Part shown: positions 60,801-64,000 of the stretch, piece after piece
Layout: each line of letters opens with the position of its first letter
Position numbering within the stretch: position 1 is the first letter of the stretch
NCBI GenBank assembly: GCA_013398615.1
Contig: VZSR01003807.1
Coordinates: 18,614,777-18,678,776 of the forward strand
Source: Brachypodius melanocephalos
Taxonomy: Eukaryota > Chordata > Aves > Passeriformes > Pycnonotidae
Reading direction: 5' to 3'
Length of the DNA: 64,000 nucleotides
Made by a program: the position numbers and the translations under genes
The notes under the pieces: generated by a model
Seen by the model: the letters and a program-made list of their open reading frames with translations, nothing else
What the model was told of the DNA's origin: nothing
Database searches by the model: none

Positions 60801-60960
60801 GACCTAAATTCTTCTAAACAAGCGTTCTGTTGAAGACTACCAATACAGACATAAGTTTGAGGGATTCTTCCAGTATCGAGCATTCCATTTCCATTGAAAA
60901 TACAGCTGTAGTAGTTCAAATTGGGACAGATGGAGCTCAGATTTTTTAATCACCTGTTTC
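54885..60960. other. Intergenic sequence, no gene recognised
   Basis: AT-rich unique-looking DNA. (CAG)5 lies at 55558-55572. The segment just after it (55573-55700), with aacaatcc and ggctaatcaag, may be regulatory. A TG-rich palindromic stretch with gtacata/tatgtac ends lies at about 57816-57843. The 126-codon minus-strand frame 57707-58087 and other frames show no domain. Confidence 0.58.
55558..55572 (+). repeat. (CAG)5 trinucleotide repeat
   Basis: Five perfect CAG units, short and outside any supported coding frame. Confidence 0.85.
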
Positions 60961-60964
60961 AGAA

Positions 60965-61072
60965 AATGAGGAAGAAACTAATAACTCTGTATGTGCCTTA
61001 TGATGTTGTGCCCTGAGAAGCTGTTGAGTGCACCACCCCTGAAAGTGTTCAAAGCCAGGCTGGGTGGAGTTT
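60965..61072 (+). mobile_element. CR1 LINE internal 3' fragment (decayed)
   Basis: Recognisable CR1 sequence on +: aggaagaaactaataactctg, then tgccctgagaagctgttgag, gcaccacccctgaaagtgttc and aaagccaggctgggtgga. The similarity stops after about 61072, and the terminal 8-base repeats are not found. The copy has therefore lost its 3' end or decayed beyond recognition. Confidence 0.78.
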
Positions 61073-61074
61073 TC

Positions 61075-64000
61075 TCTGTGTTTTGAAGAGGAAAGATGGT
61101 GACTTGGCAGTGGTGAGTCCCACCCACACAAAGATGCTGGGGAATGACCTTGGCATTAAACCATTGGAAGTGGAACGAGCGAGTAGCACCCCCAGCTAGC
61201 CTGGATTCTTAGGGAGGGCCCACATTTTGCTCAGTGGCAGTACAGATGGTATCTACAGGAACAGCAGTTGGGATTTCTCTGCTTGCAGCCCATGGAATGA
61301 TCAGGCTTGCCGAAACTGTGGGAGTGAACAGCAATGTCATGAAATGGTTGTGTTAGCAATGCGTTTGTACTGTAGATCTTGTCTATTGATTACAAAAGTA
61401 ATTCACTTCCCAAAATGACTGGAGTTACAACACTAAACTATTTGACCATTCCATGCCATAATTACATGACACCAAAGCATTTTGAGCATTATGTGCAATA
61501 ACTATGATTCTCTTTTGAAGCCTGGTGCCATGACATCCTACTGCATCAGTGCCATGCTAAGTGGGCTCTTCTGCAGGAAAGAGAGTTGCCAGTAAGTGAT
61601 CTGTGATTTATTTTTATAATGAGATAAAAATAAGCTAACCCCACCAATAAGCACACTGTGTCTCAAGGTACTTACCAACAGGAAACACTGCATTGTACCT
61701 GCTCCACAGGTGAGCAGTCCAAGTGGCTGTTCAGATGGTAATCTCTTCCACCCCCAAGTACTCCCAGTCCTTGGGTATGGCAATGGGACAGAGCAAAACA
61801 TAATCTGAGTGTAAGAGCTTTTGATGCTGAGCCCTGCCTGATCCCTGAAACCTGAACATCCTTGCAGCCAAGGGACTTTCCTGTAGGGATACAAAGGACA
61901 TGCTTGCAGCATTGCTAGCATCTCATCATTTGAAGGACTGGGCAATCCATGAAAAGACTATCCATGATATGCAATAAGTCAGTCTCACATTAGATGATGA
62001 TTGCCAATGAATATAAATGACCACCTACACAGAAAAGCTGTCCAGCTCTTCACACTCTTTTCTCTCTTCATCATCTGCTGTTTTTCAGAAGGCCAACCTG
62101 TCTCTGTGCCAAAAACTGTTCTGGATCCCCATGCTTACTGAACATATTACTGTTCTCAACAAAGTTACACCATTTCCTTTAGATGAGTCTCTGAACAGAC
62201 CCACCAAGAATTTCCCCACCTCCAATGACCTGGGAGGCCTGTAGCTCCTCCCCGTAGGGATCCCAGCAGTTTGACAAGCCTCTCACAGGGACTGCTCCTT
62301 TAGGAGTCATCAATATTTGCCAACAAAACACCACTGGGAAAATGTAACCATGTAACACAAATTTCTGATACAGAACGCATGGTGAAGTGCAATCAAAACA
62401 GTGAACCTGGAAAAACGTGGTCTTCCCCATTGCAAGAGCTAAGAAAGGTAGAGAATTGTGCTGCAGATAGAGCTGAACTCATTCTGCTATGAGGAAATGT
62501 AACAGAGGATCACTTGGCTTGTCTTGCCAGTATCTGATGAGGATGAGACTGTGAAGACAAAGATTATGTCGATAGAAGAATCTGTTTCCAGATATTATGG
62601 AAGCCAAAGTTTTGTAAAATGGAGCAAATGGAGCATGCCTGACAAAACATGAAACAAACAGATACAAATGGTTCGAAGCAAAATAGAAGCGTAAAAGTCG
62701 ATACCTCAACTAAAAATCAAATTTACTTCAGGAAGCAGAATTTATTATTGTAGGTTTAGAAGTAAACATGAGGGTCCATGATTTTGTGCATAAATATAAT
62801 AGAAAGGTCTCTTTTGTGTATCCTTTTGAACTAGAATTTTTTTTGGAAATAGATTTTTTCAAACTAATGCTGTGTTGCTTTTTCCTACCTCTTCTGCAGA
62901 GTATCTGGAGTTGTGGATTTATGACTAAGTACATATTGCGGAGCAGGGAGATCCCCATAATCATGAAATCCATTTCTATGTGCAATCATAAATCTTAAAA
63001 GCACAATCTATATCAGCAAGAAATATAAGTGAGGACTATTTTTGACATTGCATATTTGTGCATCATCTTGTTTCCTCTGTGTTGTTTTTTTTCTCTCCTA
63101 CATATATTCTCATCAGAGGGTTAGAGCATTGTCTCTACCTATTTTCATTCTCTAAATGCCACCAAATGTTTAGAGGAAGGATGAAAGCTTTGTGCTTAAG
63201 ATAGGTTTGTTAGCTAGTCAGCTAGTGACAGATATTGACATGATTCCCAGCAAAAATTTGAGATGCTGGAACAGAAGATGAGGTGGAGATTCTCTGAGGA
63301 TTTTGCAGAGGAGAGCATAGCTTCACACATGCTGTGCAGCCCATGCCCCACATATAACCCCCAGTGAGAAACAGGACAGGCTGCTGAGAAAAAATGGCAG
63401 TCAGGAGCAAGATGCTACAGCTACCACACTAATTCATGTTCCTGAAGCTCCGTGCCTAAAGGAGGCTGCTGGAAAGAGGGCCAGTGGGCCAGATGAGTCA
63501 TCTTCTCAAGAGCTGGATTGAATCATAGACCGTGGGCTGAGTGTTCCTCATCTTGGAGTGCTGGTTTGATTTCACCACAGGCCACTGAAGGCTGCATCAG
63601 CTTTAGCTTGAAAGAAAGAGGCCAAAATGGGTATTTATGAAGTCAAAAGCATTGGTGTTTTTGCATGGAGATGGCAAGGGTGAAGTGATTTTAGTAAGTG
63701 CTTCCTCACTAGTGTAGAGTGGCTTCAAGCCAAGCTGAGCACATCCCTGAGGTCCATTTATGTCTCTATTTTCAGTGCCTTTGCTGTATCTGCTCTGAAC
63801 TCATACTAGCCATGTCTGTCTCCAAAGTTTTATCTGAAATTTTTTATCAATCAACATATCTGTCCTTCAAGTCTTAATTTAATAGAACACTGTTCAATTA
63901 ACATTTTTTTTGTAAATAAAAAGCTTTTCAGTTGTTAACAAAGGCAAGTACAAATCACATTTTATATTAAAGTGACAGATGACAGAAATGAACACGCCAA
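61075..64000. other. Intergenic sequence, no gene recognised
   Basis: Unique-looking sequence, somewhat GC-richer at 61680-61900 and 63240-63780. Frames such as 61538-61945 on - (135 codons) and 62017-62244 on + have no known domain or exon support. The string gaatcatagaccgtgggctgag at 63519 starts like a CR1 end but does not continue as one. Confidence 0.55.

Noticed and set aside
63519..63600. CR1-like start gaatcatagacc
   Set aside because: Similarity stops after about a dozen bases and the following sequence is not CR1.

Overview
The window looks like 64 kb of bird nuclear DNA, most likely from a songbird. It is AT-rich throughout. It carries avian CR1 retrotransposon 3' ends with their characteristic 8-base terminal repeat (ctgtgatt or ctatgatt units). 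It also carries a long terminal repeat closely resembling the ERVL-type LTRs that are abundant in passerine genomes. One run of exactly 100 N at 8105-8204 marks an assembly gap of unknown true size.

I find no confident protein-coding gene, tRNA, rRNA or CRISPR array. The open frames present are short (60-212 codons), occur on both strands and match no family I recognise. The longest, 212 codons at 39253-39891, is antisense to a CR1 copy. The only place that resembles the start of a gene is a CpG-rich island at about 2160-2350 on the + strand. There an ATG in good context opens a leucine-run signal-peptide-like frame. I treat it as a candidate first exon only.

Layout. Positions 1-2030 are plain AT-rich sequence. 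Positions 2040-2360 hold a CTCF-like motif, the CpG cluster and the possible first exon. Positions 2891-3836 hold a CR1 3' end followed by a solo ERVL-type LTR. Positions 6780-7555 and 12650-13215 hold two strongly decayed LINE copies, one keeping reverse-transcriptase C-terminal and 3'-UTR sequence. Positions 8001-8204 hold a CR1 copy that runs into the gap, and 9008-9056, 22571-22695, 39381-39652 and 60965-61072 hold further CR1 pieces. The rest is unique-looking intergenic sequence with short simple repeats.

Within that sequence several blocks look like conserved noncoding elements: about 36060-36310, 38960-39120, 41060-41400, 45560-45700 and above all 54350-54880, which has an RFX-type X-box. 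This is a pattern judgement from retained CpGs and dense transcription-factor-like motifs, not an alignment. Other items worth checking are a pre-miRNA-like hairpin at 35684-35758 and two CTCF-like motifs in convergent orientation (2114 on +, 41953 on -). Together these suggest a regulatory gene desert or a very large intron rather than a gene-dense locus. I found no clear new biological system.
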